Notes: generated by a model not told the origin, from the sequence alone. Positions 1-5,739 are shown, counted from the stretch's first letter. The stretch is 7,709 nt of DNA from Proteobacteria bacterium UBA2996 (GCA_002346525.1 DDZY01000210.1:1-7709), one strand, 5' to 3'. Program-made: numbers and translations.

Positions 1-720
1 CCGTCGCTGCCCCCGTTCGACGAAGACGACAAATGCGGTGACCGCGATCGCCCCGATGAACAGTGCGAGCACCCCGATCGGAGTAAACGCACCGGTACGG
101 GCCAACTCAAGCGTCCCCGCAACAGCAGAGGGCAAGCCGGCAACGATACTGGCAAAAATCAGCAGAGAGATTCCGTTTCCGATCCCCCGCTCTGAGATCT
201 GCTCGCCCAACCATACGAGGAACATCGTTCCAGTCACCAGCGTAGCAACGGTGGTGATCTTGAATCCGAGGCCCGGGACCAGCACCACTGGACCACCGGC
301 CGCCTGCTGTCCTTCGATGGCGATGGCGATCCCGAGACCCTGGAAAAGCGCGAGCCCGACTGTTCCGTAACGGGTGTACTGTGTGATTTTCCGACGACCC
401 GCTTCACCTTCTTTCTTCAGCGCTTCCAACTGAGGAATCACCGAGGTCATCATCTGAATGATGATGGAGGCAGAAATATACGGCATCACCCCCAGGGCAA
501 ATATGGACAGTCGCTCGAGCGCGCCCCCGGAAAACATGTTGAAGATATCCACAATGGAACCGCGTGTCTGCTCGAAGAGTGCCGCGACCGCTGTCGGATC
601 GACGCCAGGAATCGGGATATGGGTACCGATCCTGAATACGACCATAGCGCCCAGCACAAACAGGATACGCTGACGGAGTTCCGTCATCTTGCCGATTGCT
701 GCGAGGGGAGATGCTGCCAT
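1..720 (-). CDS. secY: Protein translocase subunit SecY, N-terminal 240 residues (partial, runs off left edge)
   Basis: SecY is the channel-forming subunit of the SecYEG translocon in the inner membrane. It passes unfolded proteins to the periplasm and inserts membrane proteins. The visible part starts MAASPLAAIGKM, then has ELRQRILFVLGAMVVFRIG (about 14-32, TM1). Next come the plug region FNMFSGGALERLSIFALG (59-76), TM2 around 77-97, the conserved KKEGEAGRRKITQYTRYGT stretch (101-119), further TM segments near 120-134 and 153-172, GEQISERGIGNGIS (172-184), and a last hydrophobic segment at 213-233. It ends in FVERGQRR at the window edge. The family is about 440 residues, so roughly the last 200 are outside. 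The ATG is 5 nt after the rplO stop, with a GAGG about 10 nt upstream inside rplO, which favours coupled translation. A second Met at residue 12 is less likely because it would remove most of the N-terminal tail. Identification is essentially certain. Confidence 0.98.
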   Translation of the reverse strand, partial: MAASPLAAIGKMTELRQRILFVLGAMVVFRIGTHIPIPGVDPTAVAALFEQTRGSIVDIFNMFSGGALERLSIFALGVMPYISASIIIQMMTSVIPQLEALKKEGEAGRRKITQYTRYGTVGLALFQGLGIAIAIEGQQAAGGPVVLVPGLGFKITTVATLVTGTMFLVWLGEQISERGIGNGISLLIFASIVAGLPSAVAGTLELARTGAFTPIGVLALFIGAIAVTAFVVFVERGQRR

Positions 721-725
721 GACCG

Positions 726-1160
726 CTAGGCCTCGACCTTGCCCCCAGCCTGTTCGATTGCCGCCCGGGCGCCCGCAGTCACCCCGATGCCTCTCAGAAC
801 GACAGCACGCTCAATACTGCCTGATGCGATGACTTTGGCACGGATCGCATCATGACGAATGACGCCTGCAGCCTTAAGCGTGCTGAGATCGATATCGCCA
901 GAATCCATTTTCTGAAGCTCGTGTAGGCGGACTTCTGCGACCCGCGGGCGAGTCAGTGAGCGAAAGCCGCGTTTGGGCAGACGGCGCTGCAAAGGCATCT
1001 GGCCGCCCTCGAAACCAACTTTATGATAGCCCCCAGATCGGGATTTTTGCCCCTTCATCCCGCGGCCTGCGGTTTTGCCGACGCCCGATCCTGGGCCGCG
1101 TCCAACACGTTTTGCAGCCGGACGGGATCCGTCTGCGGGCTTTAATTCATTCAACCGCAT
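726..1160 (-). CDS. rplO: 50S ribosomal protein L15
   Basis: L15 is a large-subunit protein that binds 23S rRNA and joins during later assembly steps. The 144 residues equal the E. coli length. The N-terminal half is the usual Gly/Arg/Lys-rich extended tail that threads into rRNA: KRVGRGPGSGVGKTAGRG (17-34), KGQKSRSGG (36-44) and EGGQMPLQRRLPKRGF (51-66). The C-terminal half (about 75-144) is the globular domain ending in an Ala/Gly-rich VTAGARAAIEQAGGKVEA. The ATG lies 1 nt after the rpmD stop (TGA-G-ATG), with GAGG 9 nt upstream, so translation is probably coupled to rpmD. It is followed 5 nt later by secY. Nothing unusual is visible in the protein. Confidence 0.98.
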   Translation of the reverse strand: MRLNELKPADGSRPAAKRVGRGPGSGVGKTAGRGMKGQKSRSGGYHKVGFEGGQMPLQRRLPKRGFRSLTRPRVAEVRLHELQKMDSGDIDLSTLKAAGVIRHDAIRAKVIASGSIERAVVLRGIGVTAGARAAIEQAGGKVEA

Positions 1161-1161
1161 C

Positions 1162-1347
1162 TCAACTTACCTCTACCCTAACCAGGTGCGATACTTTATT
1201 CACCATGCCCTTGATGGCTGGCGTCTCTTCAAGTTCTACGGTCTGATGCATCCGCCGTAATCCAAGCCCATGGACACAAGCGAGCTGCTTGGCGCCCCGG
1301 CCGAACTTACTCTTGACAAGGGTAATCTTGATTTTCCGATTACTCAC
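1162..1347 (-). CDS. rpmD: 50S ribosomal protein L30 (GTG start)
   Basis: L30 is a small 23S rRNA-binding protein of the large subunit, present in many but not all bacteria. With the GTG at 1347-1345 as start the product is 61 residues, (M)SNRKIKITLVKSKFGR..., against 59 in E. coli. The family core GLGLRRMHQTVELEETPAIKG (about 27-47) and the end VSHLVRVEVS are clear. The frame stays open upstream to an ATG at 1389, but that would add 14 Arg-rich residues that do not fit the family and lie wholly inside rpsE. The GTG has a perfect AGGAGG 6 nt upstream, which decides the start. The gene overlaps the last 8 nt of rpsE and is followed by rplO after a single base. Confidence 0.95.
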   Translation of the reverse strand: MSNRKIKITLVKSKFGRGAKQLACVHGLGLRRMHQTVELEETPAIKGMVNKVSHLVRVEVS

Positions 1348-1870
1348 CAGCCGCCTCCTGTCCCCGGATCTCCTCGACGGACTTTCCACGCCGAATCGCC
1401 ACCTGCCGGGGATTACGAATCCCGGTCAGCCCGGCGACGGTGGCTCGTGCAACATTGACAGGGTTGGTGGTACCAATGACTTTTGCCAGAACATTGCGCA
1501 CACCTGCGGCTTCGAAAATCGCACGCATCGTACCGCCCGCAATGATTCCAGTGCCCTCAGAGGCTGGGCGCATGACCACGCGCGCGGCCCCATGCCGGCC
1601 GATGGTGGCGTAATGCAGGGTACCTTTTTTCAAACTAATCTTGCGCATATTGCGGCGCGCCTCATCCATCGCTTTCTGTACCGCCACCGGCACCTCGCGC
1701 GCTTTGCCCCGGCCGATGCCTACCCGGCCTTTGCCATCACCTACAACCGTGAGGGCAGAAAAACCAAATATACGCCCGCCCTTTACCACCTTCGCAACGC
1801 GACGTACGTTAATCAGTTGCTCAATGAACCCTTCGCCGTCGGCTCCAATCTGTTCCGCGTTCGTTGCCAT
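1340..1870 (-). CDS. rpsE: 30S ribosomal protein S5
   Basis: S5 is a small-subunit protein near the decoding centre and the mRNA entry channel that contributes to decoding fidelity. The 176 residues (167 in E. coli) begin MATNAEQIGADGEGFIEQL. The double-stranded-RNA-binding-like N-terminal domain carries VVKGGRIFGFSALTVVGDGKG (28-48) and GIGRGKAREVP (51-61). The C-terminal domain carries GTLHYATIGRHGAARVVMRPA (83-103), GTGIIAGGTMRAIFEAAGV (107-124) and the usual GTTNPVNVARAT (133-144). The Shine-Dalgarno match before the ATG is weak (GAGA only), and the spacer to rplR is 116 nt. No alternative start exists upstream before an in-frame stop at 1921-1919. The last 8 nt contain the rpmD start. 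The extra residues are mostly a C-terminal tail ending EEIRGQEAAGE. Confidence 0.98.
   Translation of the reverse strand: MATNAEQIGADGEGFIEQLINVRRVAKVVKGGRIFGFSALTVVGDGKGRVGIGRGKAREVPVAVQKAMDEARRNMRKISLKKGTLHYATIGRHGAARVVMRPASEGTGIIAGGTMRAIFEAAGVRNVLAKVIGTTNPVNVARATVAGLTGIRNPRQVAIRRGKSVEEIRGQEAAGE
1354..1359 (-). promoter_or_regulatory. Shine-Dalgarno sequence for rpmD
   Basis: On the minus strand this reads AGGAGG, then a 6-nt spacer CGGCTG, then GTG. It is the strongest ribosome binding site seen in the window. It lies inside the last codons of rpsE and identifies the GTG at 1347-1345, not the upstream ATG at 1389, as the rpmD start. Confidence 0.85.
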
Positions 1871-1874
1871 AAAT

Positions 1875-1895
1875 GTCTCTACCGTCTCTGTCTTT
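1875..1895. repeat. GTCTCT short direct repeats upstream of rpsE
   Basis: On the plus strand GTCTCT occurs at 1875-1880 and 1884-1889 (9-nt period), followed by the related GTCTTT at 1890-1895. On the mRNA strand this is an AGAGAC repeat that covers the region where the rpsE ribosome binding site should be. It is short and may be coincidental. Confidence 0.4.
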
Positions 1896-1905
1896 TTGAT
1901 CTCAT
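1879..1905 (-). other. Eight-codon basic mini-ORF upstream of rpsE (MRSKRQRR)
   Basis: In the 116-nt rplR-rpsE spacer an ATG opens an eight-codon frame, MRSKRQRR, which stops with TAG 8 nt before the rpsE start. Five of the eight residues are Arg or Lys. No good Shine-Dalgarno sequence is seen before it (only ACAGAG). It could be chance, or a leader peptide coupling translation into rpsE, whose own ribosome binding site is weak. No homology is claimed. Confidence 0.15.
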
Positions 1906-1986
1906 GCGCTCTGTCGGCTTATGGGATCCTGATGAGTGTGTTGCTCTGGTTCTTCCTTAAAAATAGTGTTACAGCCAGCGGTGGGC

Positions 1987-2343
1987 CTAGAACTTCAATC
2001 CGCCCTCTCTGGCGGCGTCGGCTAAAGCCTTGACCCGTCCGTGATAGCGGAAGCCGGATCGGTCAAATGCGACACTCTCCACACCGGCCGCAATCGCCTT
2101 TTCCGCGATGCGCTTACCTACCACGGCCGCTGCCGCCATATTTCCACCATGCTTGACGTTCGCCCTGACTTCTGCCTCCACGGTTGACGCACTCGCGAGA
2201 ACGTGACTCCCCGAGGCATCGATCACCTGGGCGTAAATATGCCGAGGGGTCCGGAAGATGCTCATACGGGTGACCCGGTCGCGGCTAATTCGAGAACGCG
2301 TTTTGGTACCGCGTCGGATGCGTGAGGTTTTTTTATCGCTCAT
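1987..2343 (-). CDS. rplR: 50S ribosomal protein L18
   Basis: L18 binds 5S rRNA, together with L5 and L25, and helps attach the 5S particle to the large subunit. The product has 118 residues (117 in E. coli). It has a basic N-terminal tail, MSDKKTSRIRRGTKTRSRI. The family blocks follow: RTPRHIYAQVID (31-42), LASASTVEAEVR (49-60), AAAAVVGKRIAEKA (70-83), and the C-terminal FDRSGFRYHGRVKALADAAREGGLKF (93-118, close to E. coli). AGGA lies 9 nt before the ATG. It is separated from rplF by 68 nt and from rpsE by 116 nt, both wider than is typical in this operon. Confidence 0.98.
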   Translation of the reverse strand: MSDKKTSRIRRGTKTRSRISRDRVTRMSIFRTPRHIYAQVIDASGSHVLASASTVEAEVRANVKHGGNMAAAAVVGKRIAEKAIAAGVESVAFDRSGFRYHGRVKALADAAREGGLKF

Positions 2344-2364
2344 GCTGCCTAGTCCTAAAAGAGT

Positions 2365-2380
2365 TTTATCTGTTTATCTG
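2365..2380. repeat. 8-bp perfect tandem duplication in rplF-rplR spacer
   Basis: TTTATCTG is repeated exactly at 2365-2372 and 2373-2380 (CAGATAAA twice on the mRNA strand), followed by a diverged TCTATTGCTG. It lies in the 68-nt non-coding spacer upstream of rplR. It may be a slippage duplication that widened the spacer. Confidence 0.7.
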
Positions 2381-2411
2381 TCTATTGCTGTTTGCCGGCG
2401 CGGCTTGTCGA

Positions 2412-2939
2412 CTACTTCTTCTTGGCCTGCTTACGAACCACGTATTCTCCTGAGTACCGGATGCCCTTGCCTTTGTAGGGCTCGGGCGGCCTGAAAGCGC
2501 GAATCTCCGCCGCGGCCTGGCCGACCTGCTGCTTGTCCGAGCCTTTGAGTACGATTTCCGTCTGACTTGGGGTCTCGACGCTGACCCCCTCCGGCATTTG
2601 ATATACAACCGGATGGGAAAAACCCAGACTCAGGTTGAGCTTCTTTCCCTGTGCTTGGGCGCGGTATCCCACGCCAACGATTTCGAGTTTCTTCTCAAAA
2701 CCGGCACTCACACCGGTGACCATGTTGGCAATCAATGCACGGAAGGTTCCGGCCATGGCCCAGGATTGATCATCATGAGGCCGCACCTCCAGGCTCTCCT
2801 CAGCCTGCTGGACACCTACACTGGGGTGCAGGGACAGTGACAACTCACCCTGGGGGCCTTTGATACTGACGGATGCATCACCCAGCATGGCTTCAACGCC
2901 CTTTGGCAGGCTGATGGGATTTTTGGCGACTCGGGACAT
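2412..2939 (-). CDS. rplF: 50S ribosomal protein L6
   Basis: L6 lies near the factor-binding site of the large subunit and contacts the sarcin-ricin region of 23S rRNA. The 175 residues (177 in E. coli) form the usual two duplicated domains. The N-terminal one starts MSRVAKNPISLPKGVEA and includes VSIKGPQGELS (24-34). The C-terminal one includes KLEIVGVGYRAQAQGKKLNLSLGFSHPV and the family signature PEPYKGKGIRY (152-162), ending in a basic KQAKKK tail. GGAG lies 8 nt before the ATG, and the gap from rpsH is 27 nt. No oddities are visible in the protein. Confidence 0.98.
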   Translation of the reverse strand: MSRVAKNPISLPKGVEAMLGDASVSIKGPQGELSLSLHPSVGVQQAEESLEVRPHDDQSWAMAGTFRALIANMVTGVSAGFEKKLEIVGVGYRAQAQGKKLNLSLGFSHPVVYQMPEGVSVETPSQTEIVLKGSDKQQVGQAAAEIRAFRPPEPYKGKGIRYSGEYVVRKQAKKK

Positions 2940-2966
2940 GATTCGTGCTCCAGATTCTTTATCGGC

Positions 2967-3362
2967 CTAGAAGACGCGGCAGACCACTTCTCCGCCCACA
3001 CCAGACGATCTCGCCTGGCGGTCCGTCATCAAACCTTTTGACGTAGATACCATGACGATGCCGAGTCCTCCATTCACCTGAGGCATATCGGCCACGTTGC
3101 AGTAGACCCGGCGCCCGGGCCGGCTTACGCGCTGGATCTGTTCTATCGCCCCGACGCCGTCTGCGTAGCGAAGAGTAATCACGAGATTCCGGTGAGCGCC
3201 ATCTTCCTGGACTTGTGCATCACTGATGTAGCCCTCTTCCTTGAGCACGCGGCCAATCGCCTGTTTCATATTTGACGCAGGCATAGTGACGGTGCGCTTA
3301 TGCACTGCCAATCCATTCCGGATACGCGTTAGCATATCTGCGATGGGATCCGACATACTCAT
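2967..3362 (-). CDS. rpsH: 30S ribosomal protein S8
   Basis: S8 is a primary 16S rRNA-binding protein that organises the central domain. In E. coli it also represses the spc operon by binding its own mRNA near the L5 start. The 131 residues (130 in E. coli) start MSMSDPIADMLTRIRNG, closely matching E. coli MSMQDPIADMLTRIRNGQ. The first ATG is therefore chosen, with AAGGA about 10 nt upstream, over the second Met two codons later. The C-terminal RNA-binding signature STSKGLMTDRQARSSGVGGE is at 106-125. The gene is preceded by a 100-nt spacer after rpsN. Confidence 0.98.
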   Translation of the reverse strand: MSMSDPIADMLTRIRNGLAVHKRTVTMPASNMKQAIGRVLKEEGYISDAQVQEDGAHRNLVITLRYADGVGAIEQIQRVSRPGRRVYCNVADMPQVNGGLGIVMVSTSKGLMTDRQARSSGVGGEVVCRVF

Positions 3363-3462
3363 ATTGATGATTTCCTTGTTCGTCTCTTGGCTGAAGAATG
3401 CGCCTGTATTTCTATCTCTTAACGCAGTCGGTTATTAGGGCAATGGGCCACGCGGAATCGGT

Positions 3463-3768
3463 CTACCAACTGGCCTTGACGACACCCGGCGCTTCGCCGC
3501 GCATCACGACCTCCCGAAGGGCGTTTCGGGCCAGCCCAAAACGGCGAAAGTAGCCTCGTGGGCGGCCGGTCAGGGCGCAACGATTACGCTGGCGGGTTCG
3601 GGCAGAGTCACGTGGCAACTTCTGCAGATCCAGCATCGCTTGCCATCGCTCGTCGTAGGATAGAGATTCATCCACCACACGCTGGCGCAAAGACTCGCGC
3701 GTGGTTCGGTGTTGCTCATTTAATTTACGCCGCTTGACTTCACGGGCAATCATCGATTTCTTGGCCAT
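3463..3768 (-). CDS. rpsN: 30S ribosomal protein S14, zinc-independent (C-) type
   Basis: S14 is a small-subunit head protein that assembles late with S3 and S10. The 101 residues match the E. coli length and the long C- form. The core is LPRDSARTRQRNRCALTGRPRG (51-72), followed by FRRFGLARNALREVVMRGEAPGVVKASW. Only one cysteine (Cys64) is present, so the paired CxxC zinc ligands of the short C+ form are absent and no zinc binding is expected. AAGGA lies about 11 nt before the ATG. The flanking spacers are wide: 80 nt to rplE and 100 nt to rpsH. Confidence 0.98.
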   Translation of the reverse strand: MAKKSMIAREVKRRKLNEQHRTTRESLRQRVVDESLSYDERWQAMLDLQKLPRDSARTRQRNRCALTGRPRGYFRRFGLARNALREVVMRGEAPGVVKASW

Positions 3769-3790
3769 ATCTCGCTATTTCCTTTACTTT

Positions 3791-3816
3791 GGCTTACGTT
3801 CTCGGCTTGCGTTCTC
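3791..3816. repeat. 13-bp tandem duplication in rplE-rpsN spacer
   Basis: GGCTTACGTTCTC at 3791-3803 is followed directly by GGCTTGCGTTCTC at 3804-3816, two 13-bp units differing at one position. They lie in the 80-nt spacer between rplE and rpsN. A third, badly diverged copy (GTGCTTTTAGGTTCT) may follow. No stem-loop or protein is evident, and replication slippage is a sufficient explanation. Confidence 0.75.
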
Positions 3817-3848
3817 GTGCTTTTAGGTTCTGGCGTACTGACCCCGCC

Positions 3849-4388
3849 TCACTTGCGGAGCGGGAAGTTGAAGCCTCGCAGGAGCGCTTCGCCTTCTTCG
3901 TTGGTATGAGCCGTTGTCGTGATCGTCACATCCAATCCGCGGATCGTATCGACTTTGTCGTAATCGATCTCGGGAAACACAATCTGCTCCTTGAAACCGA
4001 CGCTGTAATTGCCGCGGCCGTCAAAAGCGCGGGCAGACAGGCCCCTGAAATCCCGGACACGCGGGAAGGCCACGGAGATCAGCCGATCGAGAAATTCATA
4101 CATACGGTCGCGGCGCAACGTTACCTTGCATCCGATAGGCCAACCTTCCCGGATCTTGAACGCCGCGACCGACTTTCGGGCATTGGTCACGATAGGTTTC
4201 TGGCCGGCGATCTTGGTTAAATCCTCAACGGCAGCTTCCATTGCCTTTTTGTCCGCAACGGCTTCACCGACTCCCATGTTGAGAGTAATCTTGGTGATTC
4301 GCGGTACCTGCATCGTGCTGGAATACTTGAACTGTTCCATCAACGATGGGACAACGGTTTTCTGATAATGCTCTTGTAGTCGTACCAT
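3849..4388 (-). CDS. rplE: 50S ribosomal protein L5
   Basis: L5 binds 5S rRNA and forms the central protuberance, where it contacts P-site tRNA and the S13 bridge. The 179 residues equal the E. coli length. Conserved blocks are VPRITKITLNMGVGEA (28-43), IAGQKPIVTNARKSVAAFKIREG (60-82), the strongly conserved RRDRMYEFLDRLISVAFPRVRDFRG (92-116), and GRGNYSVGFKEQIVFPEI (124-141). In E. coli the S8 autoregulatory site overlaps the L5 start. I could not recognise that fold confidently here. The gene starts 19 nt after the rplX stop, with a weak AGG 9 nt upstream. Confidence 0.98.
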   Translation of the reverse strand: MVRLQEHYQKTVVPSLMEQFKYSSTMQVPRITKITLNMGVGEAVADKKAMEAAVEDLTKIAGQKPIVTNARKSVAAFKIREGWPIGCKVTLRRDRMYEFLDRLISVAFPRVRDFRGLSARAFDGRGNYSVGFKEQIVFPEIDYDKVDTIRGLDVTITTTAHTNEEGEALLRGFNFPLRK

Positions 4389-4407
4389 GGTAATTCGCCT
4401 GTCGGGA

Positions 4408-4728
4408 TCAGCCGACGTCGATCATTTCTCCGTCAGAACGGAACACCCGAACTTTTTTTCCATCTTCGAGGAACTTGAAACCGACCCGGTCGGCCGTCTT
4501 GCTGTTGGGGTTGTACATCCCCAGATTAGAGAGTCGGATGGGAGACTCTTTTTCAATAATCCCGCCGGTTTCGCCTTTGTTCGGGTTGGGGCGCGTGTGC
4601 TTTTTCACCACGTTAACGCTATCCACTAACGCCCGCTCGTCGTCGAGGACGCGCAGAATGGTTCCCCGCTTCCCTTTATCGCGGCCTGCGAGTACCACAA
4701 CATCATCGCCTTTTCTAAATTTTTTCAT
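4408..4728 (-). CDS. rplX: 50S ribosomal protein L24
   Basis: L24 is an assembly-initiator protein that binds the 5' part of 23S rRNA and lies by the peptide exit tunnel. The 106 residues (104 in E. coli) open with a KOW motif, KGDDVVVLAGRDKGKRGTILRVL (6-28). They continue with VDSVNVVKKHTRPNPNKGETGGIIEKE (35-61) and SNLGMYNPNSKTADRVGFKF (67-86). GAGG lies 8 nt before the ATG, and the gap from rplN is 25 nt. Ordinary in length and motif content. Confidence 0.98.
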   Translation of the reverse strand: MKKFRKGDDVVVLAGRDKGKRGTILRVLDDERALVDSVNVVKKHTRPNPNKGETGGIIEKESPIRLSNLGMYNPNSKTADRVGFKFLEDGKKVRVFRSDGEMIDVG

Positions 4729-4753
4729 TGAAATGACCTCTAACTCCGGAAAG

Positions 4754-5122
4754 TCACAACACTTCCGGTGCCAACGAAATGATTCGCATGAAGCGTTCCG
4801 AACGCAGTTCGCGGGTAACCGGACCGAAGATACGGGTACCGACAGGCTGGTACTGGGCGTTCAGCAACACTGCCGCGTTGTTATCGAATCGGATCAGTGA
4901 CCCATCGCCCCGACGCACGCCGTGCTTGGTACGGACGACAACGGCATGGTAGACATCGCCCTTCTTGACGCGGCTGTTAGGGATCGCCTCTTTGACACTG
5001 ATTTTTATGATGTCGCCCACACCTGCGTAGCGGCGCTTGGACCCGCCCAGCACCTTGATACACTGCACTCGACGGGCTCCGCTGTTGTCCGCCACAGTGA
5101 GGTTGCTTTGCATCTGGATCAT
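4754..5122 (-). CDS. rplN: 50S ribosomal protein L14
   Basis: L14 is one of the most conserved large-subunit proteins. It lies at the subunit interface, where it forms a bridge to the small subunit and contacts L19. The 122 residues (123 in E. coli) begin MIQMQSNLTVADNSGARRVQCIKVLGGS and end FGPVTRELRSERFMRIISLAPEVL, nearly as in E. coli. The internal KKGDVYHAVVVRTKHGVRR is at 53-71. This is the first gene of the classical spc operon. The Shine-Dalgarno sequence before the ATG is weak (GGTATAG at best), which is odd for a highly expressed gene. The 107-nt upstream gap is AT-rich in part and is the likely spc promoter location. Confidence 0.98.
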   Translation of the reverse strand: MIQMQSNLTVADNSGARRVQCIKVLGGSKRRYAGVGDIIKISVKEAIPNSRVKKGDVYHAVVVRTKHGVRRGDGSLIRFDNNAAVLLNAQYQPVGTRIFGPVTRELRSERFMRIISLAPEVL

Positions 5123-5155
5123 TGTTCTATACCGACGTAATACGTTAAATGGTTT

Positions 5156-5165
5156 CGCTCGAGCG
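5156..5165. repeat. CGCTCGAGCG palindrome upstream of rplN
   Basis: This is a perfect 10-bp palindrome in the rpsQ-rplN spacer, 34-43 nt before the rplN start. With one mismatched pair it extends to 16 bp (5153-5168). It has the symmetry of a dimeric DNA-binding site, but no known regulator is recognised and chance is possible. Confidence 0.3.
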
Positions 5166-5180
5166 TAAGCAGGCTATGGC

Positions 5181-5220
5181 TTCTTTATTTTTTGAAATGA
5201 TCAAAATTATTAAGTTAATC
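5181..5220 (-). promoter_or_regulatory. Candidate spc-operon promoter region (very AT-rich block between rpsQ and rplN)
   Basis: This 40-bp block has only 6 G or C bases (15%), in a window that is otherwise GC-moderate. It lies in the spacer that separates the S10 and spc operons in E. coli, where the spc promoter sits. The best hexamer pair I can read on the minus strand is TTAATA (5213-5208) and AATAAA (5189-5184) with an 18-nt spacer. Each matches the sigma-70 consensus at only four of six positions. The AT-richness and position support a promoter more than the hexamers do. A short TTTTGA/TCAAAA inverted repeat (5190-5206) has no U-tract, so it is not a convincing terminator. Confidence 0.35.
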
Positions 5221-5229
5221 GGCGTTACT

Positions 5230-5541
5230 TCAGCCGGCCGCACCGTCTGTCCGACTAACCACTTTGACAAGCCGCCAGCTCTTCATCTTGGAGATTGGCC
5301 GACACTCCTCGATAATGACCACATCACCCTTTTGGCACTCGTTGTTGGCGTCGTGTGCGTGCAGGCGTGTGGATCTTCGGATGTATTTCTTGTAAAGCGG
5401 GTGTTGTAGCTGACGTTCCACGAGAACCGTAATGGTTTTATCCATCCGGGCACTCTCGACGCTGCCCTGAACGCTTCGCGCGCGTGTGGGGGCCGCTGCT
5501 GGCATAGGCTCTTTTGCCGCCGCTGTATCTCCTTCACTCAT
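5230..5541 (-). CDS. rpsQ: 30S ribosomal protein S17 with N-terminal extension
   Basis: S17 is a primary 16S rRNA-binding protein of the small subunit, needed for early 5'-domain assembly. The 103 residues exceed the 84 of E. coli. The extra part is an Ala/Pro/Glu-rich N-terminal segment, MSEGDTAAAKEPMPAAAPTR. The family body starts at about residue 21 (ARSVQGSVESARMDKTITVLVER). It includes HPLYKKYIRRSTRLHAHDANNEC (47-69) and the signature GDVVIIEECRPIS (72-84), then KSWRLVKVV. The ATG overlaps the rpmC stop (ATGA) and has CAGGA 7 nt upstream, which supports the long form. An internal ATG at 5505-5503 (Met13) would give 91 residues but has a poorer ribosome binding site. Confidence 0.95.
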   Translation of the reverse strand: MSEGDTAAAKEPMPAAAPTRARSVQGSVESARMDKTITVLVERQLQHPLYKKYIRRSTRLHAHDANNECQKGDVVIIEECRPISKMKSWRLVKVVSRTDGAAG

Positions 5542-5735
5542 GAAACTGTCCTGTTAAGGTCGACCATACGGGTCTTGATTCGGGCAATCTGCCGGCGCAC
5601 CGCTTTGAAACGTGACGGATTGGCCAATTGCCCCGTGCTGCGCTGCATGCGCAGGTTGAATTGTTCTTTGCGAAGTTCAAGCAACTCGGCCTTGAGCCCC
5701 GCGGGATCGAGTTCTGAGACGTTTTTCTCTGCCAT
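5538..5735 (-). CDS. rpmC: 50S ribosomal protein L29
   Basis: L29 is a small helical protein at the exit-tunnel rim. With L23 it contributes to the docking area for nascent-chain factors. From the ATG at 5735 the product is 65 residues (63 in E. coli). It is two long helices with ELLELRKEQFNLRMQRSTGQL (17-37) and the signature KAVRRQIARIKT (44-55). The frame is open 18 codons further, to an ATG at 5789 inside rplP, but those residues do not fit the family. The chosen ATG is 4 nt after the rplP stop, with AGGCGG 9 nt upstream. The stop overlaps the rpsQ start. Confidence 0.96.
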   Translation of the reverse strand: MAEKNVSELDPAGLKAELLELRKEQFNLRMQRSTGQLANPSRFKAVRRQIARIKTRMVDLNRTVS

Positions 5736-5739
5736 GGTC

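Noticed and set aside
1289..1960. Plus-strand open frame of 223 codons opposite rpsE and the rpmD start
   Set aside because: It lies antisense to certain ribosomal genes, has no recognisable domain, and its length is expected from the codon bias of the opposite strand.
4337..4400. Possible S8 autoregulatory site at the start of rplE
   Set aside because: E. coli has one here, but I could find only a weak ACAA/UUGU pairing and a small CCATC-GTT-GATGG hairpin (4337-4349). Neither resembles the S8 target convincingly. Covariation folding would be needed.
5190..5206. TTTTGA/TCAAAA inverted repeat as an S10 operon terminator
   Set aside because: The stem is six pairs and AT-rich with no following T-run in the direction of transcription.
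5149..5409. Plus-strand open frame covering the S10/spc spacer and the end of rpsQ
   Set aside because: Most of it is antisense to rpsQ. The part in the spacer has no good ribosome binding site and no recognisable protein features.
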